A stretch of 64,000 nucleotides of DNA from NCBI RefSeq assembly GCF_038502225.1, contig NC_091346.1, forward strand, positions 10,949,362-11,013,361, in the 5' to 3' direction. The DNA comes from Cherax quadricarinatus. Taxonomy: Eukaryota; Arthropoda; Malacostraca; Decapoda; Parastacidae. Numbering within the stretch: position 1 is the stretch's first letter; each line of letters begins with the position of its first letter. Under the pieces are notes generated by a model, which did no database searches, was not told the DNA's origin, and saw nothing but the letters and a program-made list of their open reading frames with translations. The translations under genes and the position numbers were made by a program. Shown piece after piece: positions 31,849 to 41,605 of the stretch.

Positions 31849-33687
31849 GAGGATGGGGAAATCGCAAAGAACGGGTGTCACGGTTTTAGTGCCCAAAAAG
31901 AAGGAATATCGAGTTTTGAATGATTACCGTGCGATTACGTTAATGTGCTCGGATTACAAGATTTTTGCTAAGATTTTGGGCAACAGAATGAGGAAAGTGT
32001 TGGGTTTAGTGTTACATAGTGGCAGTTGGGAATTCCTGGAGAAGGATGAGGGATGGACATGGTTTTATTAGGGATTTTCTAGAGAGTTGTACGGGAGGGG
32101 GAATACTAGGTTTAGATTGGGAGAACGCATATGATCGCGTGGATAGAGATTTCTTAGGGGTTTGCTTAGAGAGGTTGGGGTTTCGGGAGGGGGTAGTGAG
32201 GTGGGTGAAGACCCTGTATGCTGAGGCAGAGGTGAGGGTACAGGTCAATGGGAGGTTGGGTGAAAGTGTACCGATGGAGAGAGGTTTGAGGCAGGGCTGT
32301 CCGATGTCACAGCTGCTCTTTGCGTGTGTGCAGAATGCTTTTTATGAGTCTGTTGAGCGGGTGATGGACAAACAGGAGATGGAGGGGGGGTGCAAAAGGG
32401 GCATCGTTGGGTATGTGGATGATACTACTGTTTTGCTATGGGGTAAGGAGGAGTTAAGGAGGGTGGGTAGAGTGATTCAGATGTTTGGTATGAATACGGG
32501 GATGCAAGTTAATGTGGTGAAATCAAGGTTACTAGAGGTGGGTAATTGGATAGGGGGGGGTTGGGGATGGGGTCAGGATGGACAGTGGTTGACAGAATCA
32601 GGGTATGTGGGATATGGTATATGGAGTGGGTGCAGGCATGCAGAAGGGTAAACTCGGAGTCTGTCACGGGTAAGGTTTTAGGTAGACTAGGAGGTTTAAG
32701 TGCGAGGGACTTAGCTTTACATCAGAGGGTGGTGGTGGTAAATTCACTTGTCTATAGCAAGGTATGGGGGGTGGCAGAGGTTTTTCCCTTAGAGGTACGA
32801 GATATTGTGGAAATGGAGAGGAGGGTGCTGAAGTTTGTGTGGGGATTTGGGAGGGCATGGTTAAGTAAGGAGGTAGTTATGACGGATGTTCGGAGAGGGG
32901 GTTTAGGTTTGTTGCCTTTAGGACTGAGAGTAATGGCTGTATATATCAAGTGGAGGTATATGAGGGAAGGGGGTGTGAGGGGCGCTAAAGTAGGAAGAGT
33001 TATGGAGGAGGCACGTAAATGGTGGAGTGGGAATGAATTGAGGGTTTGTGAAGATATGTTGAGATTTTTATTGACAGTGCAACAGGTGGATAACATCAAA
33101 GTGAAAAGGTTGGTGAGGGTAGTGAAAGGTCAGGGAATTATGCAAGGGGTAGCCGTGTATCTAACGTATGATTGGGGGGTTATTTGGAAAGATTTTAGTA
33201 AGCTTAGGATACCGGCTAGAGTAAGAGAATTAGTGTATCGTTTCATCATGGGGATTTTGGCTTCCAAGGAGGTGTTACTTTGTATGGGGTTTGTGGAAGA
33301 GGCTTTTTATCAGTTTTGTGGTGATGTTGAAACGGCGTTTCATGTGGTCTTCTTTTGTACCTCCTTGGAGGGGGTGAGATCATGGATGGGCGGGGTTATC
33401 AGATTGTTGGGGGGGGGGGTTGTTTCCCGCTTTTAAGGGCTTTACTACTAGATGTAAGGGGAGTGCCTAGGGATGTTGGAAGGGCTATAATGTATATCAT
33501 AGTAGATTATCTGGATATCTCATGGGGAATGAGGGGAGTAAGGGGTGATACGAGGATAAAAGCGTTGGCGGCTAGATTCTATAGGACGAAGTGTAGGAAT
33601 ATGATGGTTTACGGGGCGTCCTGGGAAAAAAATTTCCCGGAAGGTTATAGGAACTTCACTGTTGGTTCACTTTGTCGGGGGCCCTGA
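31849..33687 (+). pseudogene. Tx1-like ORF2, 3' part: RT core and C-terminal domain
   Basis: Coding continues from the PLE insertion with TGVTVLVPKK and NDYRAITLMCSDYKIFAKIL. A frameshift near 32,020 follows, then LDWENAYDRVD (motif A), ERGLRQGCPMSQLLFA and GYVDDTTVLL (motif C, about 32,409-32,438). Another shift near 32,590 leads into the long C-terminal region (32,546-33,436) with a cysteine/histidine segment (CGDVETAFHVVFFC) typical of the end of L1/Tx1 ORF2 proteins. A final shift leads to GYRNFTVGSLCRGP and the stop at 33,687. The catalytic residues survive but the frameshifts disable it. Confidence 0.8.
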
Positions 33688-35084
33688 GGATGGACAAAGG
33701 GGTGGTCTCCGTATGTGGGGATGTAAAGGGGGGGTGGTTTTTTTTTGTTTTCCTCTGGAGCTTATGTGATGTGTAAGAGGAAGGTAGTGAGAGTTAAGTA
33801 TGGATGGGACGCTATGTTTCACGAGAATGTTTGTCATAGTGAGATATAAGTGCAGCTTACAGGGTTAATTTTCTAAGCCTGATGGTTATGCTCGCTGTGT
33901 TAAAAATTTCCTTGATAGCCAGGATACCGAGCACTTAGGATCTTGTTTTCAAGTAATTAGATTGGCAAGTTGGTTTCAACAAAAAATTTTCTGAGATACA
34001 TGTCAGTTCTTTTGGGACCGGCAAAATACAGCGGCCTTATCCTTATTATTTATCTTGTATTATTTTAACTTTTATTGTCTGCTGGAGGTTCTATGTGGAA
34101 AATTTTAAGTGTATGTATAGGTCTTGGGTCTATACCATGTTTATTACGGGGTGATGAAGCCACTGTGTGGCGAAGCGTTTCCTCAATAAAGATACCCAAG
34201 AGTTGCACATGTGTCTAATTTATCAACATGTCGGTTCTCTGAACCATTCATCTACAAATCTTATTATGGGGTTATACCAAAAAAGTCTTGTGGACAAGAT
34301 TTTCGGTTTACATACATATGTGGGAGGTTTAATTTATGTAGAGGGTTTGGTTTTAAACCCTTTTGATGTGCCGAGGTTTTTGTTATAAAAACTTGTTTTG
34401 GGTTATTTTATTATTGTATGTTACATGTATGTTGTTCTGTTTTCTGCATCAGAATTATTGTACTTGAAGGTTTAACATATTAATAATATTAAAATACTGT
34501 ATCTCTAAGGTTATTGTGCATAAGGAATCATACGTTCCTTCCGAATTCCTATTGGTTAGGATCTAATGTAACATAACTTAATCAATACTCTGTACCCTGT
34601 CATAGAGGGTATGTTAGGGTTTGTCTTGTTTTGTAGTTGTTATGGTAGCTTTGGTTAGGGTCTTTTTACTTTACTGACATGATATGTGTAGTACATATAT
34701 TGTGTGTGTTAAAGGTGGTTATGGTTTTAGTCATGTGTGAAAATTTCAACTTTAGTAATCTTGTGATGTTGTACATTTGTATGTTGTTTTTGTTGTAATA
34801 GGTTATGACAGGTACTCATTTTATATTGTTAAACCATGTAAAGTTTCATTTTGGTGTGTTTTCTGTGGTTACAATGGCTTGGCGGCAACTATTAATGACT
34901 CTTATACTTTAGTGAGGTTTGTCTCAGCGTGTATTGTTTGTTATAACAGGATGTTGTTATAATACTTGTTACCTCCAGGAATAACCTGGTACTAGTAGCG
35001 TAAAAGACTGTTTTTGTATTCCTGTACTATTATTATGCATCCTTTGTACTTTTGTAAGGGTTTTAATAAAAATATAAAAAAAAA
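33688..35084 (+). other. 3' UTR of the Tx1-like LINE
   Basis: About 1.4 kb of T-rich non-coding sequence runs from the ORF2 stop to a short A-rich tail (AATATAAAAAAAAAAATA). The tail also appears, reversed, at 61.59 kb in the second copy. A 108-base PLE-derived insert lies at 34,153-34,260. Confidence 0.7.
34153..34260 (+). mobile_element. 108-base PLE tail insertion with hammerhead remnant
   Basis: The segment carries GATGAAGCCACTGTGTGGCG followed by AAGCGTTTCC and ends with the CATGTCGGTTCTCTGAACCATT tail typical of PLE family 3. It is flanked by TTATTACGGGGT (34,141-34,152) and TTATTATGGGGT (34,261-34,272), a 12-bp target-site duplication with one mismatch. The hammerhead core is damaged (GTGATGA and GAAG), so activity is unlikely. 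Confidence 0.75.
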
Positions 35085-35606
35085 AATACGTCAATCCTTG
35101 CCGGTGTTGTGCCAGAGTTGTGGAAGATGGCTAATGTGGTTCCTATATTCAAATCAGGGGATAAGTCCGTTCCTTCAAATTACCGTCCAATAAGCCTGAC
35201 ATCTATAGTGGGCAAATTATTAGAATCAATTATAGCTGACATTATTAGAAGTCACCTTGAAGAGCATAACTTGATAAATGAATCTCAGCATGGATTCACG
35301 AGAGGTCGTTCCTGCCTGACAAACTTGCTGACGTTCTTCAATAGAACATTTGAGACAGTTGACAGTGATAAGGAATATGATATTGTTTATTTGGATTTTA
35401 GTAAAGCCTTCGATAGAGTACCTCACAAGAGACTCTTAAGAAAAGTGGCAGCTCATGGTATAGGTGGTAAAGTTCTAGCATGGATAGAGGCATGGCTTAC
35501 CAATAGAAAGCAGAGAGTTACCATTAATGGGGTGAAATCTGAATGGGGATTAGTCTCTAGTGGCGTTCCTCAAGGATCAGTTTTAGGCCCTCTCTTGATG
35601 AAATTA
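35085..35606 (+). pseudogene. CR1 ORF2 fragment, part 2 (RT palm)
   Basis: Starting in the second AATACGTC copy, the frame reads ILAGVVPELWKMANVVPIF, then [35 protein letters not shown] (motif A) and [14 protein letters not shown]. It ends at about 35,598, where PLE-3 sequence begins before motif C. It is the continuation of the fragment at 26,673-26,877 and is otherwise undamaged. Confidence 0.9.
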
Positions 35607-35634
35607 TGACACATGTGCAACATCTGGGAATCTT

Positions 35635-35679
35635 TATTGAAGAAACGTTTCGCCACACAGTGGCTTCATCAGTCCAATG
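35635..35679 (-). ncRNA. Type I hammerhead ribozyme candidate, complete core
   Basis: On the minus strand: stem I ATTGGA/TCTTCAAT with a two-base bulge, core CTGATGA (35,672-35,666), one extra A, stem II GCCAC/GTGGC with a TGT loop, then GAA and ACGTT. Helix III is reduced to the palindrome ACGT, so it would form best between two RNA copies. An extra A between core A9 and stem II is known from some natural hammerheads. This is one of the best-preserved copies. Confidence 0.7.
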
Positions 35680-35795
35680 CAAAGTAGAAATGGGTAAGGA
35701 GAGGAGAAGTTTGAGGTAATCAGTCCCTCAATCTGGAGTCGATGTGTTCAGTCCATTACTCTTGTTGGAAGTGCAGCATAAGGCCAGAGAGGTGG

Positions 35796-35803
35796 CTTAT
35801 ATA
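35796..35803 (-). promoter_or_regulatory. TATA box in PLE-3 unit (minus copy)
   Basis: TATATAAG on the minus strand is at the same place in the unit as in the plus copies, inside CTACAG-TATATAAG-type context. A promoter role is inferred from conservation across units. Confidence 0.4.
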
Positions 35804-36097
35804 CTGCAGTCAGGTGAGTTGAAGCAGGAGGAGGCGGGATCACAGTGGGACCTGCCACTAGTGTAAGTATGTTGTCGTCCAAAGGTTGGGCAAGCGTTGA
35901 AGTCTTTGTACCAAGATCCCATGATGTTGCCGTGTCTGACAGATTCTGACAGATTCATCTTGTCGGTTCTCAAAACCATTCATCACATCTGTCAGACACT
36001 GCAATATCATGGGATCTTGGTACAAAGACTTCAACGCTTGGCCTACCTTTGGACGACGACCTACTTACACTAGTGGCAGGTCCCACTGTTATCCCGC

Positions 36098-36142
36098 CTC
36101 CTCCTGATGAAGCCACTGTGTGGCGAAACGTTTCTTCAATAA
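36098..36142 (+). ncRNA. Hammerhead ribozyme copy, core intact but stem I lost
   Basis: Core CTGATGA at 36,104-36,110, stem II GCCAC/GTGGC and GAAACGTTT are intact. The bases 5' of the core (CCGCCTCCT) come from an internal deletion junction and no longer pair with TCTTCAATA. Confidence 0.55.
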
Positions 36143-36440
36143 AGATTCCCATGGGTTGCATAAGTGTCTCATTTCTTCAACTTGTCGGTTCTCAAAACCA
36201 TTCATCATATGAAGATTGAGACACTTATGCAACATATGGGAATCTTAATTCAGGGAACGTTTCGCCACACAGTGGCTTTATCAAATCATTCATCACAACT
36301 GTCAGACACTGCAGCATCATGGGATCTTGTTACAAAGAATTCTTCAACACTTGTCCAACCTTTGGACGAAGACTTACTTCGACTAGTGGATGGTACCTCT
36401 TTGACCTCGCCTCCTCCTGCTACGCCTCACCTGACTACAG

Positions 36441-36448
36441 TATATAAG
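36441..36448 (+). promoter_or_regulatory. TATA boxes in tandem PLE-3 units
   Basis: TATATAAG at 36,441-36,448 recurs at 36,815-36,822 and 37,190-37,197, each preceded by CCTGACTACAG. The spacing (374-375 bases) equals the unit length. Transcripts started here would pass through a hammerhead about 120-130 bases downstream and through the next unit. Confidence 0.45.
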
Positions 36449-36559
36449 CCACGTCTACGGCCCTATGCTGTACATTCTACAAGATTGATGGACTGAACAC
36501 ATCGACTCCAGGCTGAGGGACTGATTACCTCAAACTCCTCCTCTTTTTACACCTGCTTT

Positions 36560-36606
36560 GTACTGGACAGATGAAGCCACTGTGTGGCGAAACGTTTCCT
36601 GATAAC
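36560..36606 (+). ncRNA. Hammerhead copy with damaged core (CAGATGA)
   Basis: Stem I, stem II GCCAC/GTGGC and GAAACGTT are preserved, but the core reads CAGATGA, with the invariant U4 changed to A. Predicted inactive. Confidence 0.55.
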
Positions 36607-36937
36607 GATTCCTATATGTTGCACAAGTGCCTCAATCTTCAACTTGTCGGTTTTTCAAACCATTCATTACAACTCTCAGACACTGCAGCATCATGGGATC
36701 TTGTTACAAAGAATTCTTTAACACTTGTCTAACCTTTGGACGAAGACCTACTTCGACTAGTGGATGGTACCTCTTTGACCTCGCCTCCTCCTGCTACGCC
36801 TCACCTGACTACAGTATATAAGCCACGTCTACGGCCCTATGCTGTACATTCTACAAGATTGATGGACTGAACACATCGACTCCAGGCTGAGGGACTGATT
36901 ACCGCAAACTCCCCCTCTTCTTACACCTTCTGCTTTG

Positions 36938-36980
36938 AATTGGACTGATGAAGCCACTTGTGGCGAAACGTTTCCTAAAT
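36938..36980 (+). ncRNA. Type I hammerhead ribozyme candidate, short stem II loop
   Basis: Core CTGATGA at 36,945-36,951 and GAAACGTT are intact. Stem I TTGGA/TCCTAA has a one-base bulge. Stem II has lost two loop bases (GCCACTTGTGGC), leaving four pairs closed by CTTG. It lies about 376 bases from the damaged copy at 36.57 kb. Confidence 0.65.
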
Positions 36981-37590
36981 AAAGATTCCCATATGTTGCA
37001 TAAGTGTCTCAATCTTCAACTTGTCGGTTTTTCAAACCATTCATTACAACTGTCAGACACTGTAGCATCATGGGATCTTGTTACAAAGAATTCTTCAACA
37101 CTTGTCCAACCTTTGGACGAAGACCTACTTCGACTAGTGGATGGTACCACTGACACCACCTCCTCCTGCTACGCCACACCTGACTACAGTATATAAGCCA
37201 CGTCTACGGCCCTATGCTGTCATACACGGTCATTGATCATCGATGATCTCGCCTCTCTCGAATTACCTCATGTTGGGAGAGACTTCACTTAGAGAGGTGC
37301 TTGTTGGAACTTCGTCTTCCTCTTCACCATCAGGATTGGTGCGTCGGTGGTTGCCTACCCAAGGGCAGGAAGCCTGTTGCTGCTTGAATTCTCTACGCCT
37401 GTTGACTGCACGCCATACAGCCAGTTTCGCCGCCGCTCAGGATATACAGTGCTCCATCAAACTACAGTTCACCTCCTCAGTGTCCTGCGCCAGGCAAGTA
37501 TGTGTGTCAACTTACACGTACATGCCTAGCTGAGTACTCTCACTTTTTGGCCGACTGTCACCGCCAATTTCATCTTTTCGTAATTAAACG

Positions 37591-39099
37591 ATGCCTTCGT
37601 TGCCTTCCACCTCCCACCCCCCTTCCACTCTCCCCCAACAGCCCACACCTGCCTCTGTTTCTTCTAAATTCAATTCCTTCTCGCTAAACCTCAAATTCTC
37701 TAATCCTGATGCCACTATCTGTCCTGGAAATTTATTGTATCAGATCACTGGTGCACCTCAACCGATACCAGACAAAAACTTCTCAACGCAGGCTTCACCA
37801 TTATTCGGACTTCTGAGCACCGTGCCAAAAGTACAGTCATTGCTAAACACGTAGACTACTCTCTCCTCACAGCCTATGACACAGACAAAGAAGACTTAAT
37901 AAAAGACATCAGTATTAAGAACAAAGTCTCTGTTGACGATATTTACAGACCCGATAACTCTACCATTCTCAAAATACGCTGTTCTACTTCTTCTGACGCC
38001 TCTACACTCTTCAGTCAAGGAATCTTTGCCAAGACCATCCGCATTCCTCCAAACACTCTCTTCACTCCGAACTTCCACTCAATCACACAATGTCTTAAAT
38101 GCTACAAATTCGGTCACGACAAAAACACATGCATATCTACACAAGTCTGCTCCAGATGTTCAGCAACTGGCCACTTCTGGAATGCCTGCAACCTCCCCCT
38201 TAAATGTTCTAACTGCGGCGGGTCACACACTGCAGTTGCAAATTCCTGCCCTTCTAGAAGAGACACTCTCCTCCCTCAGAGCTAGCCAACCTCCATCCCT
38301 CCCCAACCCCATCCCTGTGCCTCCCTCCTCAACCAATCCACCCTCCCCCACCCCAATGCCTGGGCCTCCCCACGCACTTGGTCTTCCTCTTCTACCCTAC
38401 ACACACCAAACACCAACACACAGACTACAAATACCTCTCCATCTACGCCTACACCCACACTAGACTACAAAACTAACTGTTAACTCACTACTGCTGTCCA
38501 CTCTGCGATGGCAATCTCTCAAGCTTACCAATCAGACTACTCACATGTCCTTAACCTAATCTTGTCTGCTAACAATCTTCCTTCTCTAATCATCCCTCCT
38601 TCTTGCTTCTCTTCTAAACCCCCTACAACCTCTCCCACTCCCCCTCTCCCTACACCCTCCTGCTCTCCTCCTAACCTACCACTCTTCACTCCCACCAACA
38701 CCCCTCAGCCCCTACCTCTCTTCACATCTACCCCTCTTCACATCTACCCCTCTTAACTACTTCTACTACTCCCCCACCTCTTTACCCACTTCTTCCTCCA
38801 TTACTAAAGCTTCCACTTCCTCTGCATCCACCATCGCCCACTCCTCCTCCACCACATCCAAGACTTCATCCAGGTCCAACTCCTCCTCCAAACGAAATAC
38901 ACTCAACCCTAAACCTGCACCAACTTCTGATATACAGACCAAAGAACATAAAAACAGATCCATCTCTTCCTCCCCCTTCAGGAAATGGGTCCATAACACC
39001 TACAAGCACACACCCACCGATGGCACCACTATCAAAGGCTTAAATATAAACTCCCCCGACACTGACTTTGCTATGACGAAACCATTAAATCATGTTTAA
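37591..39099 (+). pseudogene. Jockey-like ORF1 (gag-like, three zinc knuckles), broken
   Basis: The start MPSLPSTS is at 37,591. A Pro/Ser-rich N-part leads to SLNLKFSNPDATICPGNLLYQITGAP. Compared with copy B about 75 bases are deleted near 37,765 and the frame shifts. The region 37,970-38,285 then spells RIPPNTLFTPNF and three cysteine knuckles: CLKCYKFGHDKNTC, CSRCSATGHFWNAC and CSNCGGSHTAVANSC. A stop follows at about 38,283, then a long Ser/Pro/Thr-rich part and the end AMTKPLNHV with TAA at 39,097-39,099. Three CCHC boxes are characteristic of Jockey- and I-type ORF1 nucleocapsid-like proteins. Confidence 0.75.
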
Positions 39100-39540
39100 G
39101 GTGATTCAGTTCAATGTACGTTCTTACTTCACAATTAGACACTTACTGGCCAAGTTCCTTGTAGCAGAGAGACCAGATATTGTTTTACTAAACAGTACCT
39201 GCCTCAAAGCCCCTCAACGTATCTGCCATTATGGTTATACTGCACTACAGTTCCCCTATGATCCCCACGATGGGATTGCCACACTTGTCAAATCCAACAT
39301 AAAACATGAATTTCTCCCAATCCCTTTTATTCACCAACACTGTCTTGCGGTCAGAATACACACCCACCTTGGACCCTTCTTTTTATTCACCACCTATACT
39401 CGTCCAAACACCATTCTCAACATACACGATCTTTCCTTAGTCTTCAACTACACCAACACACCAACATACCTACTAGCTGATATGAATGCCAAACACACCG
39501 CCTTTCATCACACCAGTAACAACCAACTAAACCTATTACT
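39092..39540 (+). pseudogene. Jockey-like ORF2, N-terminal endonuclease fragment
   Basis: The ATG at 39,092 overlaps the end of ORF1 by 8 bases in another frame. FKVIQFNVRSYFTIRHLLAKFL and RPDIVLLNSTCLKAP form the first endonuclease blocks, followed by HDGIATLVK and a YLLADMNAKHTAFHH block (the ADMNAKH equivalent of GDFNAH). True similarity to copy B ends at about 39,540. The remaining open frame to 39,682 is antisense CR1. Confidence 0.78.
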
Positions 39541-39673
39541 GTCCTTGTCGCCTAGTGCCACTGGCTTTCCAATGTCCACCTCATTCTGCCTATTACTAGT
39601 TCCCCTAGAACTCATAGTATTACTAACTGGGACTTCACTGTATTTTCGTCAAAACCCATACCACTATATATTC

Positions 39674-40596
39674 CTAGTTTAAAGCCCTAACAGCTCCCTC
39701 CACTGCCATTGCCAGTGCCCCCACCCCAGACCTAGATAAGTGAACTCCATCCCTGGCATACAAGTCATTTCTGCCATAGAAGAGGTCCCAGTTGTCAATG
39801 AATGTTACCACATTCTCCTTACAGTATTTGTCCAGCCAGCAATTGATACCAATTGCCATGGACAACCATTCATTTCCAACTCCTCTCCTTGGCAAAATAC
39901 CACATATGACAGGGTTCCCACCCTTCTTCCTAATTATCTCTATTACTGACCTATACTTGCTAATTAGGTCCTCACTCCTACGTCTGCCAACACCGTTGCC
40001 TCCCACACTGAGGCAAATAGGATTGCTCCCATTACCTTTCATGATGTCGTCCAGATGCCTAACAATATCCCCCATCCCAGCCCCAGGAAAACATACCCTT
40101 TGCCTCCTCTTCCTGTCCCTAAGACAAAAGGCCCTATCCATAAACTTATCCTGACTGTTTCCAACTAAAACAATGTTCTTACCTTCATTTGTGGAATTTG
40201 TCATGACGTTCTTGATGGTCTTCATTGGGGTATCAAGGGATATCTCACTCACGTCTGCCAATGCTCCCTTGGTGGTCGTTGTGACGTTCCCAGTAGACAA
40301 CCCACATTCGTCTGGTAACACCGAAAATGGGTTAGAAGTCTCCACAGCAATCTTCTGGATCTTCGTTGTTTCCGCCGCTCCATCAGACTTCTTGATTTTA
40401 GCTTTGTTCCATGTTGGCCGGCCACTGACCAGGTTCCTCTCTTGACCTGAGGACTCACAAGGGAAGGATTACTTCGAATCCTCTTGCTTTCCTCTGTCAG
40501 TCGCCGTATCTCAAGCTTAGCAACCCTCAGCTCCTCTTTCAGCTGCTGGTACAGTTGCTCAAGAGAGGACATCTTGGGCAGATTCACGGAGAACAC
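39674..40596 (-). pseudogene. CR1 ORF1 with SGNH-type domain, frameshifted and catalytically altered
   Basis: The start at 40,596 gives a coiled-coil-like N-terminus (LEQLYQQLKEELRVAKLEIRRL). A frameshift near 40,445 leads into the frame that runs to the stop at 39,674. The SGNH domain is 55-65% similar by eye to the intact ORF1 at 13.6-14.5 kb, including PRRGVGNEWLS and DGVHLS. Two catalytic blocks differ: VGNSQ instead of VGDSQ, and GGNGVG instead of GGNDIG. The serine and the Asp/His of block V remain. It probably lacks esterase activity and is in any case frameshifted. Confidence 0.78.
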
Positions 40597-40614
40597 ACTG
40601 GACAGAACTTCACA

Positions 40615-40695
40615 GAGCTAAGTACACGTCACCACTGAGTTAAGTACACGTCACCACTGAGTTAAGTACACGTCACCACCTGTTAGCATGTCACC
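40615..40695. repeat. 20-22-bp tandem repeat upstream of CR1 ORF1
   Basis: Three units of GTTAAGTACACGTCACCACTGA are followed by two of CTGTTAGCATGTCACCACTC type. The position relative to ORF1 matches the 21-bp repeat of the intact CR1 at 14.57-14.65 kb, but the unit sequence differs. Confidence 0.75.
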
Positions 40696-40700
40696 ACTCC

Positions 40701-41525
40701 TGTTAGCATGTCACTTTTGACATACTAATTCTGTTTAATATTAACTTGTTAACGTTCTACTATTAGCAAATAAATTATAAACTATAAAACGTCATCACCT
40801 GTCCTATGATGACATTTTTCTTGAATTTTAAAAGGGAACAACAGAGACCCGAATATTTTTTCACATTTATATACGTTAATGAATCTGTATGATGTGTCGA
40901 GAAATAATATGTTTTATGTACCTGGTTTATATTATTACTCATTCTAGAGACTATCAGTTGTTTTACTGTGTTTAATTTTACGTTACCTACTTGAGTTTTT
41001 CTTAATACCAAGGTAATTAAACGTTTTGATATCTCTGATTAACATTTTAGTAGTTTTAAATAAAACTAAAAACATAACTTTCTATAGATATACTAGTATA
41101 AATTCAAAGTTTTTTTAGGTTTAATAAAAAAAAGCGCATTAAAACAATTTAGAGCTTTTTTTTTCATCTAGATTCTGTCTTTCCGACAAACTTAAAATAA
41201 GACAAAAAATATTTATCATGTTGATATTCTCGTATTCACAAACATAACGATGTTTATGCTTCATATATTGACTGTAGCCACACTCCATATTTTCACACAG
41301 TCTAATGAGCACCAACTGCTTGAGCGCAGCCTTGCAGAAAATTATCTGAGATCTTGCAAGGTGCTCGAGTTGCAGTGAAAGCGAGCTAATTAGGGGAATC
41401 TGTAAGATGAGGATCACACTGCACAAAACTGTAGTGTGAAGATGATGATGTTGGTGGTGACAATATTGGTGCTCAGATAAAGGTTTGAGTGATGACGCAG
41501 TGGTGTTGATGGTGACAGTGTTGGT
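40701..41525. other. Unassigned AT-rich DNA
   Basis: No gene recognised. Around 41,440-41,530 GATGATGTTGGTGGTGACA-like bases form a weak repeat resembling those near 52.0-52.2 and 53.0-53.15 kb. Confidence 0.45.
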
Positions 41526-41605
41526 GGAAAGGTAGTAGTACTCACCTAGTTGAGGTTGCAAGGGTCAAGTCCAAGCTCCTGGCCCCGCCTCTTCACTGGT
41601 CGCTA

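Larger units (their letters stand above)
26878..35084 (+). mobile_element. Tx1/L1-superfamily LINE, near full length, itself interrupted
   Basis: The insertion is flanked by AATACGTC target-site duplications inside a CR1 ORF2. It has a 5' UTR of about 93 bases, a zinc-knuckle ORF1, an endonuclease-RT ORF2, a long 3' UTR and a short A-rich tail (about 35,070-35,084). A Penelope-like element (29,709-31,834) and a 108-base PLE tail fragment (34,153-34,260) are inserted in it. Without these inserts it is about 6 kb. Coding frames carry several small frameshifts. A second copy of the family is at 61.6-64 kb. Confidence 0.85.
35607..37222. mobile_element. Cluster of PLE-3 / retrozyme-like units carrying hammerhead ribozymes
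   Basis: The region is built only from one non-coding unit of about 377 bp. Its order is CTGTCAGACACTGCAGCATC, a variable part, a TATATAAG box, a hammerhead, AATAAAGATTCCCATATGTT, and a terminal CTTGTCGGTTTTTCAAACCATT. A minus copy (35,607-35,970) faces a plus copy with an internal deletion (35,971-36,208). A short minus fragment (36,209-36,285) and then three plus units in direct tandem (36,286-36,660, 36,661-37,045, 37,046-37,222, the last truncated) follow. No ORF with PLE motifs is present, so these are terminal repeats or non-autonomous retrozyme-like elements. Confidence 0.8.
37223..39540 (+). mobile_element. Jockey-like LINE copy A (5' UTR, ORF1, start of ORF2)
   Basis: The copy starts after the PLE-3 units with a 5' region (GGATTGGTGCGTCGGTGG motif) shared with copy B at 56.7-57.3 kb. 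ORF1 and the first 150 residues of ORF2 follow. At about 39,540 it is cut by a CR1 fragment in the opposite orientation. Confidence 0.75.
39541..40700 (-). mobile_element. CR1 LINE fragment (5' part with ORF1)
   Basis: A minus-strand CR1 piece contains a tandem-repeat 5' region (40,615-40,695), ORF1 and about 130 bases of probable ORF2 N-terminal sequence before it meets the Jockey-like LINE. The rest of ORF2 and the 3' end are absent. Confidence 0.7.

Noticed and set aside
37591..38999. Proline-rich host protein in the region with Ser/Pro/Thr-rich frames
   Set aside because: It aligns with ORF1 of the Jockey-like copy B, including three CCHC boxes, so it is LINE-derived.
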